A stretch of 64,000 nucleotides of DNA from Bacillus sp. E(2018) (GTDB lineage Bacteria > Bacillota > Bacilli > Bacillales > Fictibacillaceae). The stretch is from contig NZ_SCOL01000001.1 in the NCBI RefSeq assembly GCF_005503015.1, positions 930,001 to 994,000 on the forward strand. Reading direction: 5' to 3'. The notes beneath the pieces are model-generated. The model had not been told where the DNA came from. It saw only the letters and a list, made by a program, of their open reading frames with translations, and did not search any database. Positions 43,927 through 52,305 of this stretch are shown here, in pieces (within the stretch, counting starts at the first letter, position 1; the number at the start of each line of letters is the position of its first letter). The position numbers were made by a program, and so were the translations under genes.

Positions 43927-45013
43927 TTTTTGTTTTCCTTCCTTTTCCTAAAATGAGTTGGATAACAAATAGAAATGGAATGTAGGCATATAGAATGTAA
44001 AAACCAATCTGAGAGACTTTCGTATTCAGTATATCTACTTGCTGACGATCAATGATTAAGATGCTACATATGAAAATTATGAGGATCATCGCACGAAGTG
44101 CACTCTTTTGCTTGATTTTATATAACCGGTGAATACCACGGCTCACTGACCATAAACCGATACAGAGATTAGGCAGAATAACAAAAAGCCAAAGCGCGAT
44201 ACCTGCATACTCAAATCGCTGTGCAAATGGGAGGTCAACAATTTTCCATAGTGTTAATGTCGCCCAAATCGTATGTTGAAGTTGCTCTTGATTGAAGTAG
44301 ACAAAAGAAACAAACACAGTGATAAGGTAAGTGAAGATCGTAAATAAATTTCCAAAATGAGCCCACTTTTGAGACTTCTCCGGCTGTTTTAAAAAGGGCA
44401 TGTATAACAAAATAAGTTCAAATCCTAAATAATCAAGAGTAACTCCTTTTGTTGCAGCCATCAGATCACTAAACGAATGGTCCAAAATAGGTAATAGGTT
44501 GGTATAATGCGCGTTTTTCAGTGCGTAATATTTTAATAAAAATAAAGGAAGTGAGATGAAAAATCCTAATACGGAAAGCCCTGCTACAACTCGGATGCCT
44601 CCTATGACGTAAGAATAGGCTAGTCCTAATAAGATCAGGGCAATGATCGATGTACCTAGCTCAGGAAACACCCAGATCTGAATGACTTCGATATACGTTC
44701 TAAGTACGGTTAAGATTGTAGAACTAAAATAGATCAAGAGCAGAAAGCTTAGGGTACCGCCAATCCATCTGCCGAACAAGTTTCGATGTACGTCGATAAT
44801 ATCAGCGTTCTCTCTTGAAAGAACACGATAAATCATCCAGATCAATACGTTAAACGAAAGACCTCCGATGATTACAGAAATCCACGCATCATGTCCTGCT
44901 GTCTTTGCGATATAACGCTCGAACCCCAGAATTCCTACTCCAATCTGCATGGTTGTAACCATATAAAAAGCCATATAAGGTGATATCTGCTTGTTTTCAC
45001 TGATCTGAGACAT
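43919..45013 (-). CDS. Germinant receptor B subunit (GerAB/APC-type permease)
   Basis: A 364-aa protein with ten TM helices of the endospore germination permease family (MQIGVGILGFERYIAKTAGHD, WISVIIGGLSFNVLIWMIY, KGVTLDYLGFELILLYMPF). B subunits carry the germinant-binding pocket inside an amino-acid-permease fold. The germinant cannot be predicted. It starts 16 bases after the A-subunit gene. Confidence 0.9.
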   Translation of the reverse strand: MSQISENKQISPYMAFYMVTTMQIGVGILGFERYIAKTAGHDAWISVIIGGLSFNVLIWMIYRVLSRENADIIDVHRNLFGRWIGGTLSFLLLIYFSSTILTVLRTYIEVIQIWVFPELGTSIIALILLGLAYSYVIGGIRVVAGLSVLGFFISLPLFLLKYYALKNAHYTNLLPILDHSFSDLMAATKGVTLDYLGFELILLYMPFLKQPEKSQKWAHFGNLFTIFTYLITVFVSFVYFNQEQLQHTIWATLTLWKIVDLPFAQRFEYAGIALWLFVILPNLCIGLWSVSRGIHRLYKIKQKSALRAMILIIFICSILIIDRQQVDILNTKVSQIGFYILYAYIPFLFVIQLILGKGRKTKNG

Positions 45014-45029
45014 ATATACCCCTCGCTTT

Positions 45030-46544
45030 TTAGTCTTCTATATCATGTGTTTCTTTTGCACGCCTTTTATTCATTTTAACTTTGTCTTGAGGTCTAACTG
45101 AAGATGGCCGGGTGTTCTGTACACTGAACGGCATACGGATAAGGGCATCTTTTAAATCATTAACACGAAGCGGGTATAGGGGTGCGATGTAAGGTCTTCC
45201 AAGGGAAGTCAGTTTTAAGAGATGTGAAACAATAAATGCAAAGCAGATCGCAACACCAAGTACACCTAAGAACTGTGCAAATAATAAAAAGGGAAAACGA
45301 AGTAAACGAATCGTGTTACTCATCTGATAAACAGGTGTTGTAAAAGATGCCAGTGCGGCTAGAGCTACAATGATTAATAGAACGTTACTCGTTAAGCCAG
45401 CTTGAACCGCTGCCGTTCCGATAACAATACCACCAACGATACCGATCGTTTGACCGACCTTAGATGGTAGTCTCGCCCCAGCTTCACGAAGCAACTCAAT
45501 CGAAAGCTCTAGTACAATAGCTTCTAATATGGGTGGGAAGGGAATATCGTTACGTGAAGCCACCAGTGTAGCTAATAGGTTTTCTGGAATCATCTCATAA
45601 TGAAACGTTAAGACGGCTACATAAAGAGGCGTGGATAGCACGGAAAACATAACTGCCATGAGGCGGATCAATCGAAAGGCAGAAGCGAGCGTCCAATTTA
45701 GAAAATAGTCTTCGAATGCGGAGAAAAATTCCACGATGGTTGTCGGTCCCGTTAACGCATGCGGCGATCCGTCAGCCATGATCGCCACTTTTCCTTCAGA
45801 TAAAACACTAGCTACTCGATCTGGTCGTTCTGTATCGATCAGCTGTGGAAAGGGAGAGTTCTCGTTGTCTGAAATCATTTGATTAATATAAGAACTATCT
45901 ACGACATGGTCGTATTCGATATCGTTAACACGCTGAATGGCGGTATTCACATTTTCTTCATCAGCGATTCCGTCGATATAGATAATTGCTACTCTCGTTT
46001 TTGAAAGTTTTCCAACACGTACTTCTTTTACTGTAAATTCAGGAATAGGAAGTCGTTTGCGAATTAAGTTTAGATTGGTATCCAAAGATTCAACGAATGC
46101 TTCCTTAGGACCAACAACACTAAATTCAGTTTCAGGAATCGAGATCTGCCTGTTTTCAGTCGATAGACTGGGAACGAGCAAACCTTCTGGATCGTCCTTA
46201 TTCATTTGAATGAAAATAAAGCCTTCTGTTACTTTGTTCGCGATATCATGAACATCATCCGTTTTGACCATTCCATCTAACGGAAGGTGCTTCTGGATAT
46301 CGTCTAAGTTTTTAAGAGGGATTTCTGTTATATAAGGTAATAAATCACGATGAACAAACTCGGGATTTACAAGAGTTTTATAATAAGAGATGTAGAAAGT
46401 GCTAAGCGATGATTGTTTCACAGTAGAGAAATCAGCTGAAGCCGTCAGCTTTTTCATGAGTTCTGGAAATGTCAATGAACCTTTTGTAGAATTTGAATGA
46501 GCTTTTTGTTGTTGTTTTTTCTTTTTCTTTTTAAAGAATATCAT
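45030..46544 (-). CDS. Germinant receptor A subunit (GerAA/GerBA-type)
   Basis: A 504-aa GerA-family protein. A basic start (MIFFKKKKKKQQQK) is followed by a cytoplasmic domain of about 240 residues (ITEIPLKNLDDIQKHLPLDG, VGKLSKTRVAIIYIDGIADE, LIDTERPDRVASVLSEGKVA), then about five TM helices (NDIPFPPILEAIVLELSIEL, RLPSKVGQTIGIVGGIVIG). A subunits form the oligomeric ion channel of the receptor. ATG 46544 has GGGTGA upstream. The 42 codons before it overlap the promoter of the divergent S-box leader and are not coding. Confidence 0.9.
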   Translation of the reverse strand: MIFFKKKKKKQQQKAHSNSTKGSLTFPELMKKLTASADFSTVKQSSLSTFYISYYKTLVNPEFVHRDLLPYITEIPLKNLDDIQKHLPLDGMVKTDDVHDIANKVTEGFIFIQMNKDDPEGLLVPSLSTENRQISIPETEFSVVGPKEAFVESLDTNLNLIRKRLPIPEFTVKEVRVGKLSKTRVAIIYIDGIADEENVNTAIQRVNDIEYDHVVDSSYINQMISDNENSPFPQLIDTERPDRVASVLSEGKVAIMADGSPHALTGPTTIVEFFSAFEDYFLNWTLASAFRLIRLMAVMFSVLSTPLYVAVLTFHYEMIPENLLATLVASRNDIPFPPILEAIVLELSIELLREAGARLPSKVGQTIGIVGGIVIGTAAVQAGLTSNVLLIIVALAALASFTTPVYQMSNTIRLLRFPFLLFAQFLGVLGVAICFAFIVSHLLKLTSLGRPYIAPLYPLRVNDLKDALIRMPFSVQNTRPSSVRPQDKVKMNKRRAKETHDIED

Positions 46545-46589
46545 TGAAATCACCCGTTCGTTATTACGTCGTGAACTACTACATTTGTT

Positions 46590-46619
46590 TAGCATTTCCT
46601 TGTCACTTAATAATATTCT
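46590..46619 (-). promoter_or_regulatory. Sigma-G-like promoter of the ger operon
   Basis: On the minus strand AGAATA (plus 46614-46619) and AATGCTA (plus 46590-46596) are 17 bases apart. They differ from the sigma-G consensus (TGAATA and CATnnTA) by one base each. They lie 46-75 bases before the gerA-type start, as expected for forespore expression. Confidence 0.55.
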
Positions 46620-46653
46620 GAAGATAAACTTGATCATGGCAAGCCATTTTTTA

Positions 46654-46682
46654 TTGACAACAATTAGCAAGTAGCCTATGAT
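46654..46682 (+). promoter_or_regulatory. Sigma-A promoter of the first S-box leader
   Basis: TTGACA (46654-46659) and TATGAT (46677-46682) with a 17-base spacer, 22 bases before the S-box aptamer. Confidence 0.75.
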
Positions 46683-46704
46683 TATCCTTAAATTAATAAT
46701 CTAA

Positions 46705-46876
46705 CTCTTATTAAGAGCAGGCGGAGGGAATTAGCCCAATGAAGCCCGGCAACCATCGGATGAACTTTGTTTTAACCGAAACGGTGCTAAATCTAACAGC
46801 AGTAATTGCTGAGAGATGAGAGAACGAACGGATTGTATGTATGGAACCGTGTTCTCTAATGAACACGGTTTTTTTG
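46705..46876 (+). promoter_or_regulatory. SAM-I (S-box) riboswitch upstream of an alpha/beta hydrolase gene
   Basis: The aptamer opens with CTCTTATTAAGAGCAGGCGG and shows the class-I core AGGGAATTAGCCC, TGAAGCCCGGCAACC, CGGTGCTAAATCTAACAG and closing GAGAGATGAGAG. A terminator (AACCGTGTTC / GAACACGGTT plus T7, 46845-46876) follows. High SAM should stop transcription before the hydrolase gene, so the gene is on when methionine/SAM is scarce. Confidence 0.95.
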
Positions 46877-46929
46877 TGTTTATCATGCTGGATCGGTAAA
46901 TTTCGATAGAGAGAAAAGGAGTGGGTGAT

Positions 46930-47736
46930 ATGGTTACGTCGGATTGTATATGGTGGAAAGGCAGAAGATTAGCTCACACCCTTCATTTTCCTCAAGGAAA
47001 TGAAGTGGGTGAAAAAAAGATTCCGATGATCATCATTTGCCACGGTTTTACGAGTACACGAATTGGAGTAGATCGGCTGTTTGTAAAAACGGCTCAAGCA
47101 CTTGTTAAACTCGGGTTTGCTGTATTGAGGTTTGATTATGCTGGCTGTGGTGAGAGCGAAGGGGAATATGGAGAAAATGAGTTTGCTTGTTTTATTGATC
47201 AGACGAAGGAAGTGATTTCTTATGGAATTAAACTACCCAACATTGATCAAAACGCAATAACGTTAATCGGACATAGTTTAGGTGGTGCAGTTGCGGTCTG
47301 CACGGCATCAGATGATGAGCGAGTTCGAAATGTGATCACTTGGTCTGCTGTAGGAGATCCATTTAGAGATATAAAAGAAATAGTTGGCTATAACGGAGAG
47401 CATCCCGTGATCGATCATTTAGGGTATGCGATAACTGAAGAATTTTTACTTTCCCTTCAAGCTTTTTCTCCGGTTGAAGACATCAAAAAGTTTCGTGGTA
47501 ACGCACTTTTCATCCATGGAACGGGTGATCCCGTGATTTCTCCGGATTACTGTTCGGACTATTATAAAGAATCAAAGAAGGTTACGGAAGGTACAAGCTC
47601 TATGGTGCTAATAGAAAGCGCAAATCATACGTATTCTTCTATAAAGCATTTTGACCAGCTTATAACTGCCACTTCAGAGTGGTTATTAATCAATGTTAAA
47701 CTGCCTGTTCAGAATGATTTGAAAAAAAGTGTTTGA
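46930..47736 (+). CDS. S-box-controlled alpha/beta hydrolase
   Basis: A 268-aa serine hydrolase: oxyanion segment IICHGFTSTR, nucleophile Ser116 in GHSLGGAVA, acid in HGTGDPVISPDY and His in ANHTYSS. It resembles small BAAT/YtmA-like esterases and has no signal peptide. The SAM riboswitch implies a role in sulfur or methionine supply, for example hydrolysing a methionine or S-methyl ester or thioester. The substrate is unknown. ATG 46930 has AAAGGAG 9 bases upstream. GTG 46921 lies too close to it. The stop lies inside the promoter of the next S-box. Confidence 0.85.
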   Translation: MVTSDCIWWKGRRLAHTLHFPQGNEVGEKKIPMIIICHGFTSTRIGVDRLFVKTAQALVKLGFAVLRFDYAGCGESEGEYGENEFACFIDQTKEVISYGIKLPNIDQNAITLIGHSLGGAVAVCTASDDERVRNVITWSAVGDPFRDIKEIVGYNGEHPVIDHLGYAITEEFLLSLQAFSPVEDIKKFRGNALFIHGTGDPVISPDYCSDYYKESKKVTEGTSSMVLIESANHTYSSIKHFDQLITATSEWLLINVKLPVQNDLKKSV

Positions 47737-47760
47737 CATTCCATTGAATACCTGTAATAA
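47733..47760 (+). promoter_or_regulatory. Promoter of the second S-box leader
   Basis: TTGACA (47733-47738) and TAATAA (47755-47760) with a 16-base spacer. The -35 overlaps the hydrolase stop codon. Confidence 0.6.
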
Positions 47761-47783
47761 TACAAAGTAATTTGATAGGAATA

Positions 47784-47963
47784 CTCTTATTGAGAGCAGG
47801 TGGAGGGAATTAGCCCTATGAAGCCCGGCAACCATTCATGTTGAACAGCCAACTTGAAAACGGTGCTAAATCTAACAGTGGTCACACTGAGAGATGAGAG
47901 GATAATCGGAAATTTTTTTTCGAGAAGCCTTCTGTCTCTTTTTTGAGAACAGGAGGCTTTTTT
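47784..47963 (+). promoter_or_regulatory. SAM-I (S-box) riboswitch upstream of metQ
   Basis: CTCTTATTGAGAGCAGGTGG, AGGGAATTAGCCC, TGAAGCCCGGCAACC, CGGTGCTAAATCTAACAG and GAGAGATGAGAG match the S-box core. The terminator AAGCCTTCTGT / ACAGGAGGCTT plus T6 is at 47925-47963. It is nearly the same core as the first S-box 1.1 kb upstream, so the pair probably arose by duplication. Confidence 0.95.
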
Positions 47964-48027
47964 GTACCACCTCTTAAAAGAGCTTTTATCAAAAAAATAT
48001 AGAAACGAATGGATAGGGGATCAGAAC

Positions 48028-48849
48028 ATGAAAAGAATTATCCAAGTATTACTCGCAAGTTTGGCGGTATTCGCATTAGCAGCTTGTGGCTCATCCACAA
48101 GTGGTGGAGAAAAAACAGAAAAGTTGGTAGTTGGGGCGTCAAATGTACCTCACGCTGAAATATTGGAAGAAGCGAAGCCGCTTTTAGAAGAGAAGGGTAT
48201 TGAACTAGAAATTGTGAAATTCCAAGACTATATCTTACCGAACAAGTCACTATATGAAAAAGAAATAGATGCAAACTATTTTCAGCACATTCCATATTTA
48301 ACTCAGCAAGTAAAAGATAACCCGAAGTATAAATTTGAAAATGCAGGCGCTGTTCACTTAGAGCCGATGGGTGTTTACTCTAAGAGACATAAATCCTTAA
48401 AAGACATTCCAGATGGTGGGAAGGTAATACTAAGCAATTCCATTGCTGAGCACGGTAGAATTCTTTCAATCTTTGAGGCAGAAGGACTTATTAAATTAAA
48501 AGAAGGAAAAGGATATGAAGCACAAATAAGCGATATTGTAGAAAATTCGAAAAACCTAGAGTTTGTAGCAGACATCGACCCTGGTCTTTTAACAAAAGCG
48601 TATGAGAACGATGAAGGCGATGCGATTGTCATCAATACTAACTATGCCATAGATGCAGATTTGAATCCGAAGAAAGATTCTATCGCATTAGAAGGATCTG
48701 ATTCACCATTTGCGAATATCATTACGGTTCGAGAAGGCGACAAAGATAAAAAATCGATTAAAACGTTATTAGAAGTACTACATTCAAAAGAAATAACCGA
48801 ATTTATCGATAAAGAATACAAAGGTTCAGTGTTAGCTGTAAAAGAGTAA
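48028..48849 (+). CDS. metQ: Methionine ABC transporter substrate-binding lipoprotein MetQ
   Basis: A 273-aa NlpA/MetQ-family lipoprotein. The signal is MKRIIQVLLASLAVFALAAC with lipobox LAAC (Cys20). Mature family blocks include VGASNVPHAEILEEAKPLL, ANYFQHIPYL and AVHLEPMGVYSKRHKSLKDI. It captures methionine (D or L) for the MetN-MetP transporter. ATG 48028 follows AGGGGA. The open frame starts further upstream at TTG 47962, inside the riboswitch terminator. No metN or metP gene is adjacent. Confidence 0.9.
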   Translation: MKRIIQVLLASLAVFALAACGSSTSGGEKTEKLVVGASNVPHAEILEEAKPLLEEKGIELEIVKFQDYILPNKSLYEKEIDANYFQHIPYLTQQVKDNPKYKFENAGAVHLEPMGVYSKRHKSLKDIPDGGKVILSNSIAEHGRILSIFEAEGLIKLKEGKGYEAQISDIVENSKNLEFVADIDPGLLTKAYENDEGDAIVINTNYAIDADLNPKKDSIALEGSDSPFANIITVREGDKDKKSIKTLLEVLHSKEITEFIDKEYKGSVLAVKE

Positions 48850-48856
48850 TGATAAT

Positions 48857-48902
48857 ATGCTGGCTAGATGAGGTGATTGGCTCATCTAGCCAGCATTTCT
48901 TA
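48857..48902 (+). terminator. Intrinsic terminator after metQ
   Basis: A 16-bp perfect stem, ATGCTGGCTAGATGAG with its complement and an 8-base loop, followed by TTCTT. Confidence 0.85.
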
Positions 48903-48949
48903 TGTAAAGAGGTGTTTTCGTAAGCAGTCAGTGAATCTATTGATATGTA

Positions 48950-49039
48950 ATTAAGTCTAAAAAAGAAAAATTAAGTCTTACACAGAAAAATTAAGTCTTA
49001 CTGTGATTCAATTAAGTCGAAATAGACATCAATTAAGTC
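48950..49039. repeat. Five-copy intergenic array with ATTAAGTC core at 20-21-bp spacing
   Basis: ATTAAGTC begins at 48950, 48970, 48990, 49011 and 49032 (20, 20, 21 and 21 bases apart), with diverged AT-rich spacers. Two more ATTAAGC copies, 21 bases apart, are at 49124 and 49145 just before modB. The spacing matches the GACAGAT array at 15960-16059. The array fills the gap between the metQ terminator and modB. I see no ORF in it. Confidence 0.7.
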
Positions 49040-49171
49040 AAAATTCAAAAATAAAGGCCGTTCGACAAATTCGACATCTTTCATCTTCAACAAAGCACGA
49101 TATGATATGATGAAGACGGACAAATTAAGCTTACCAATCATTCTATTAAGCGGGTGGAAAAGGAAATGGCA

Positions 49172-49822
49172 ATGGATTTTTGGTCACCTGTCAAATTATC
49201 ACTCGGAATAGCGGTGACAGCTTCATTACTTGTGATTCTTGCAGGTATTTTCTTTGGGAGGATCATGGCTCATAAAAAGTTTAAAGGCAAGACCTTCGTT
49301 GAAACACTATTTCTACTTCCTCTCGTTTTACCCCCAACGGTTGTAGGTTTCTTGTTAATCGTTATGTTCGGTCGAAATGGTCCAGGTGGACAGCTAATAG
49401 AGTGGCTCTTCAACCAACCGATCATGTTTACATGGTGGGCAGCCGTTATTGCGTCTGGAGTTGTCGCGTTTCCACTCATGTACCAATCCGCAAAAGCGGG
49501 GTTCGAATCGATTGACGCAGACATCGAGAATGCAGCGCGAGTTGATGGTGCAAACGAATGGGATGTATTGCGAAAAATCTCAGTTCCACTATCTGTTAGG
49601 GCTATCATATCTGGGGCAATTCTTAGTTTTGCTCGTGCGTTAGGTGAGTTTGGTGCTACACTTATGTTTGCTGGTAACATACCTGGAAAAACACAGACGA
49701 TATCCACCGCAATCTATATCGCGATAGAATCAGGAAATTTGGAGCTTGCGTGGATGTGGGTAGGAAGTGTCATCGGTATTTCATTTTTAATGTTGCTTGT
49801 TGTTAATCGCATAAGAACTTAA
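49172..49822 (+). CDS. modB: Molybdate ABC transporter permease ModB
   Basis: A 216-aa permease with five TM helices. It has LPLVLPPTVVGFLLIVMFGR, the ABC-coupling EAA loop NAARVDGANEWDVLRKISVP and ARALGEFGATLMFAGNIPG, which are diagnostic of ModB. It imports molybdate with ModA and ModC, but neither gene is next to it. AAAGGAA lies 6 bases before ATG 49172. GTG 49154 and ATG 49166 are alternatives. Molybdate would serve the molybdopterin enzyme at 8.4 kb. Confidence 0.85.
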   Translation: MDFWSPVKLSLGIAVTASLLVILAGIFFGRIMAHKKFKGKTFVETLFLLPLVLPPTVVGFLLIVMFGRNGPGGQLIEWLFNQPIMFTWWAAVIASGVVAFPLMYQSAKAGFESIDADIENAARVDGANEWDVLRKISVPLSVRAIISGAILSFARALGEFGATLMFAGNIPGKTQTISTAIYIAIESGNLELAWMWVGSVIGISFLMLLVVNRIRT

Positions 49823-49830
49823 CCAAAAGG

Positions 49831-49866
49831 AAAGAACCCAATATACAAAACGGGTTCTTTTTATTC
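49831..49866. terminator. Terminator between modB and a convergent small gene
   Basis: AAAGAACCC / GGGTTCTTT with a 12-base loop and T run on the plus strand. A shorter T-rich run follows on the minus strand. Confidence 0.75.
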
Positions 49867-49869
49867 TTC

Positions 49870-50004
49870 TCAATCTTCACCCTTGTTTTCATCATCATCT
49901 TTACTTTCCACTTCCTGTTCTGTATCACCGAACTGTTCATTAATTTCTTGTGCGAGAATAGTTAAATAATCATCAGAAAATAAAGGTTTTTTTTGTTTCG
50001 ACAT
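49870..50004 (-). CDS. Small acidic hypothetical protein (44 aa)
   Basis: A 45-codon ORF. Its product starts MSKQKKPLFSDDYLTILAQE and ends in an acidic tail (EVESKDDDENKGED). AGGAG lies 7-8 bases before the ATG at 50004 and a terminator follows the stop, so it looks like a real gene although too small for common ORF cut-offs. No family recognised and no signal peptide. Confidence 0.55.
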   Translation of the reverse strand: MSKQKKPLFSDDYLTILAQEINEQFGDTEQEVESKDDDENKGED

Positions 50005-50162
50005 GTCAAAGTCTCCTATTGTTCATGAAATAATAAGTTCAATTCATTAACTATTTATACGTATAACCAATATGTACGATTTAGGATGAACCTATTCAAT
50101 TAAAATTGTTATTTACTTTTTTAATTCACGGGAGTATTATTAGTAAAGTTTCAAATTTCTAA

Positions 50163-50366
50163 ATCGCTTAAACCTAATGGTGCGGGGGAACCAATGGACT
50201 GCAGAAACAGAGTCCTGGGGTGAATCCTTCTTTATGGTAGGGCTACTCAAAGGCCCGAATCCGACAGCTAACTCCGTAAGCGTTTATGAGAAGGAAGGTG
50301 GAGCTTGTAGAGCCTAAATTGTAAAGGCCTGCAGGTCAGTTTCGTGATGGCTTGCGGCCTTTTTGT
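50163..50366 (+). promoter_or_regulatory. ydaO/yuaA c-di-AMP riboswitch upstream of kimA
   Basis: Conserved parts in order: ATCGCTTAA, GGGGGAACCA, TGGGGTGAATCC, TAGGGCTAC, CCGAATCCGACAGCTAACTC and GTAAGCG. A terminator (AAGGCC..GCA / TGC..GGCCTTT plus T5) is at 50323-50366. c-di-AMP binding should stop transcription of the K+ importer when K+ is plentiful. The 160 bases before it hold no ORF that I can support. Confidence 0.95.
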
Positions 50367-50429
50367 GTTGAAAAAATGTCTTTTAGTAAACATTAAAAGC
50401 AACATCTTATTATGGACGGAGAGAAAATA

Positions 50430-52256
50430 ATGTTCACATCGATCAAACGTTTTTTGATTGGTCGCCCTTTAAAATCGACTGCATTAGGCGAACAAAAAAT
50501 AAACAAAACGAAAGCATTGGCTATTCTTTCATCAGATGCATTATCATCCGTGGCCTACGGACCCGAACAGATTTTGATCGTACTTATTACAGTTGGTGCT
50601 GCTGCTTTTTGGTACTCAATTCCTATTGCAGTAGGCGTTTTGTTTTTATTAACAGCACTCATTCTATCTTATAGGCAAATTATCTACGCCTATCCTCATG
50701 GAGGAGGAGCGTATGTTGTATCTAAGACGAACTTAGGAGTAAACCCAGGATTGATTGCAGGTGGATCTTTGCTTGTCGATTACATACTTACCGTAGCTGT
50801 AAGTGTGTCAGCAGGTACGGATGCGATTACATCAGCTTTTCCGTCGTTACATGGCTTTAACGTGGAGATTGCGATCGTCTTTGTAATCTTTCTTACATTA
50901 TTGAACTTAAGGGGAGTAACAGAATCTGCTTCGATTTTGGCATATCCTGTGTATCTCTTTGTATTGGCTTTATTCATTTTGATTGCAGTAGGGCTATATA
51001 AGATTTTGACTGGAGATGTATCTCAGAGCTTGCATACACCGATTGGCACACCGGTTGCAGGTATCTCTTTATTTATTTTGTTAAGGGCTTTTGCGTCAGG
51101 AAGTTCAGCATTAACTGGGGTTGAAGCCATCTCAAACGCGATTCCAAATTTCAAAGAACCTGCACCTGTTAATGCTGCTCGTACTTTAATGATGATGGGC
51201 GGCCTTCTAGCCATCCTTTTCTCTGGCATTGTTACGTTAGCGTATTTCTATGGTATTGTACCTAAAGCTGAAGTTACCGTTGTTTCGCAAATTGCAGAAG
51301 AAACGTTCGGAAGAAATTTTATGTATTTCTTTATACAAGGAACTACCGCATTGATTTTAATTCTTGCTGCTAATACAGGATATTCTGCATTTCCACTGTT
51401 AGCAGTAAATCTGGCAAAAGATAAATTCATTCCGAGGATGTTTTTAGTTCGGGGTGACCGATTGGGATACTCAAATGGAATTATTATACTAGGCTTGGCG
51501 TCAATCTTACTTATTATTGCTTTTCATGCGAAAACCGAACATTTAATTCCCTTATACGCTGTGGGTGTTTTTGTTCCTTTTACATTATCACAGACCGGTA
51601 TGATGGTAAAATGGCTAAAAGAAAAACCTGTTGGATGGGTCCCTAAATTCATCATTAATACTACAGGAGCTGTGATCAGCTTTCTCGTAACAATCATGTT
51701 TTTCTTAACAAAGTTCTCGCAAGTTTGGTCCATTCTTGTTTTTCTTCCTATAATCGTTTTGATTTTCCACAGAATTAAGAAACATTATGAAGCTGTGGGT
51801 GATCAATTGAGGTTAACAACATGTGAAGTTTCTCCTGATATAAAAGGTAATGTTATCATCTTACCGGTTGCTGGAATCACACATGTGGTAGAGAACTCTT
51901 TAAAGTACGCAAAATCACTCAACCCTGATCAAATTATCGCCGTTTATGTAGCATTTGAAAGGGAAGATGAGAGAAAATTTGAAGAGAAGTGGAAGAAGTG
52001 GCAACCAGATGTTAGACTTGTCACACTTCATTCTCATTATAGAAGTATACTTGGTCCGTTAACAAAATTTGTAGATACTATAGCTCACAAAGCAAAAGAA
52101 GGAGATTACCAAGTTACCGTGGTGATCCCACAATTTATACCTAAAAAAGGGTGGCATAACATCCTTCATAACCAGTCAAGCTTATTGATTCGTGCATATT
52201 TGTTGTATAAAAGGGATATCGTTATATCAACTGTACCTTATCACTTAAAGAAATAA
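50430..52256 (+). CDS. kimA: Potassium importer KimA (YdaO)
   Basis: A 608-aa APC-superfamily permease with 12 TM helices and a cytoplasmic C-terminal domain of about 150 residues. TM1 contains SSDALSSVAYGPEQILIVL, and further blocks are HGGGAYVVSKTNLGVNPGLI and ASGSSALTGVEAISNAIPNF. KimA is a high-affinity K+/H+ symporter that is itself inhibited by c-di-AMP. Length and riboswitch match B. subtilis KimA. GGAGAG lies 6 bases before ATG 50430, which I prefer over ATG 50412. Confidence 0.95.
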   Translation: MFTSIKRFLIGRPLKSTALGEQKINKTKALAILSSDALSSVAYGPEQILIVLITVGAAAFWYSIPIAVGVLFLLTALILSYRQIIYAYPHGGGAYVVSKTNLGVNPGLIAGGSLLVDYILTVAVSVSAGTDAITSAFPSLHGFNVEIAIVFVIFLTLLNLRGVTESASILAYPVYLFVLALFILIAVGLYKILTGDVSQSLHTPIGTPVAGISLFILLRAFASGSSALTGVEAISNAIPNFKEPAPVNAARTLMMMGGLLAILFSGIVTLAYFYGIVPKAEVTVVSQIAEETFGRNFMYFFIQGTTALILILAANTGYSAFPLLAVNLAKDKFIPRMFLVRGDRLGYSNGIIILGLASILLIIAFHAKTEHLIPLYAVGVFVPFTLSQTGMMVKWLKEKPVGWVPKFIINTTGAVISFLVTIMFFLTKFSQVWSILVFLPIIVLIFHRIKKHYEAVGDQLRLTTCEVSPDIKGNVIILPVAGITHVVENSLKYAKSLNPDQIIAVYVAFEREDERKFEEKWKKWQPDVRLVTLHSHYRSILGPLTKFVDTIAHKAKEGDYQVTVVIPQFIPKKGWHNILHNQSSLLIRAYLLYKRDIVISTVPYHLKK

Positions 52257-52257
52257 T

Positions 52258-52296
52258 AAAAACGGTGTCAGCTCAAAGTGGCTGACACCGTTTTTA
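52258..52296. terminator. Bidirectional terminator between kimA and the symporter gene
   Basis: A 15-bp perfect stem, AAAAACGGTGTCAGC with its complement around an 8-base loop, between convergent genes. Confidence 0.9.
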
Positions 52297-52305
52297 GTTA
52301 GACTA

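Noticed and set aside
46545..46670. 42-codon N-terminal extension of the gerA-type protein
   Set aside because: It overlaps both the sigma-G-like promoter and the divergent S-box promoter. GGGTGA precedes ATG 46544.
48950..49039. CRISPR array or binding-site array of a known regulator
   Set aside because: The cores are 8 bases with 12-13-base spacers. No known regulator consensus fits and no cas genes are present.
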